7,243 bases of DNA from Cyanobacteria bacterium HKST-UBA02 (GTDB lineage Bacteria > Cyanobacteriota > Vampirovibrionia > Obscuribacterales > Obscuribacteraceae), in assembly GCA_020431945.1 (NCBI GenBank), contig JAGQHH010000628.1, forward strand, positions 1-7,243. The letters run 5' to 3'. Positions 6,783 through 7,243 of this stretch are shown piece after piece. Under the pieces are notes generated by a model. It saw only the letters and a program-made list of their open reading frames with translations. It was not told the DNA's origin and did no database searches. The translations under genes were made by a program, and so were the position numbers. How positions within the stretch are numbered: the first letter of the stretch is position 1; the number at the start of each line of letters is the position of its first letter.

Positions 6783-7243
6783 ATGCAACTCGTCTCCGCA
6801 AATGTAATAGACATCTCGGTAACTTCCCTGAAAGGTCTGAGACCGCCTCTCAAATGGGCTGGCGGCAAGCGCTGGCTGGTCCCGGAAGTGAAGTCCCTGT
6901 TCGAAGAGAGGAGCGATCGGTCTCGCCTGGTAGAGCCCTTCTGCGGCGGTCTCGCCATCGCTCTCGGTCTGGCACCGGAACAGGCCCTGCTGAATGATAT
7001 AAACCCGCATCCGGTTTATTTCTACCGGTGGCTGCGAAAAGGTCTGACCTGCGATCTTCCCATGCACAACGACGAAGACGACTATTACCGGTACCGAGCC
7101 GTTTTCAACAGCCTGATCGCCCGGGGCAAGGCCCATACGAAAAAAGCCGCCGAGCTCTTCTACTATCTCAACCGCACCGGCTATAACGGACTCTGCCGTT
7201 TCAACAAAAAAGGCGAATACAATGTGCCTTTCGGAAGATATAA
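6783..7243 (+). CDS. Dam-like (D12 class) adenine-N6 DNA methyltransferase, N-terminal part
   Basis: The frame opens at ATG 6783 with a good Shine-Dalgarno (AAAGG, seven-base spacer) and runs off the right edge after 153 complete codons. It would transfer a methyl group from S-adenosylmethionine to the N6 of adenine in a short site, often GATC in this family. Motifs seen in order are the PPLKWAGGKRWL block (21-32), the SAM-binding motif I as LVEPFCGGLAIALGL (49-63, a FxGxG-like variant with FCGG), the acidic NDIN (71-74), and the family block FYYLNRTGYNGLCRFNKKGEYNVPFGRY (126-153). The catalytic DPPY motif normally follows some tens of residues later and is outside the window, so activity cannot be confirmed. 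About 20 residues precede the LKWAGGK block, more than in E. coli Dam. It follows a terminator and has its own promoter, so it is separate from the ppk unit. It could be an orphan regulator-type methylase or half of a restriction-modification pair. Confidence 0.93.
   Translation, partial: MQLVSANVIDISVTSLKGLRPPLKWAGGKRWLVPEVKSLFEERSDRSRLVEPFCGGLAIALGLAPEQALLNDINPHPVYFYRWLRKGLTCDLPMHNDEDDYYRYRAVFNSLIARGKAHTKKAAELFYYLNRTGYNGLCRFNKKGEYNVPFGRY

Noticed and set aside
6525..7136. Minus-strand open frame of 203 codons across the Usp end and the methylase start
   Set aside because: It runs antisense through a terminator, a promoter and a conserved methylase; no motif supports it.

Overview
This 7.2 kb stretch is ordinary, densely packed bacterial chromosome. 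It holds seven protein genes (two cut by the window ends), with no RNA genes, insertion sequences, phage genes or CRISPR. Base composition looks moderately GC-rich by eye. Lipoprotein and Sec-type signal peptides, a PPK1-type polyphosphate kinase, GTG starts and clear Shine-Dalgarno sequences in several genes fit a free-living bacterium, probably Gram-negative. The mix of PPK, universal stress protein, propeller lipoprotein and repeated CGATCG sites would suit a lineage near the non-photosynthetic cyanobacterial relatives (Vampirovibrionia/Obscuribacterales), but this is a low-confidence guess that the sequence does not prove.

Layout: (1) bases 1-332, minus strand, the 5' part of a small exported protein of unknown function. 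(2) A 55-bp divergent promoter gap. (3) 388-1970, plus strand, an MscS-type mechanosensitive channel overlapped by 4 bases with a small exported Gln-rich protein carrying a four-residue repeat. (4) A 118-bp gap with a good sigma70-like promoter (2021-2048). (5) 2089-6704, a three-gene unit: polyphosphate kinase (ppk), a beta-propeller lipoprotein, and a tandem-domain universal stress protein, with 13-bp spacing and then a 23-base overlap, closed by a hairpin terminator at 6705-6728. (6) A short regulatory gap with a perfect TATAAT and a 14-bp palindrome centred on GATC. (7) From 6783 to the right edge, the N-terminal half of a Dam-like (D12 class) adenine-N6 DNA methyltransferase.

The genes suggest envelope and stress physiology: osmotic pressure release (MscS), phosphate/energy storage and stress signalling (PPK, Usp), and envelope proteins. 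The most interesting points are the operon linking ppk to a propeller lipoprotein and a Usp with altered nucleotide loops, the MscS/repeat-protein pair, and the GATC-bearing palindrome over the predicted start of transcription of a methylase that may itself recognise GATC. I do not see a clearly novel multi-gene system.
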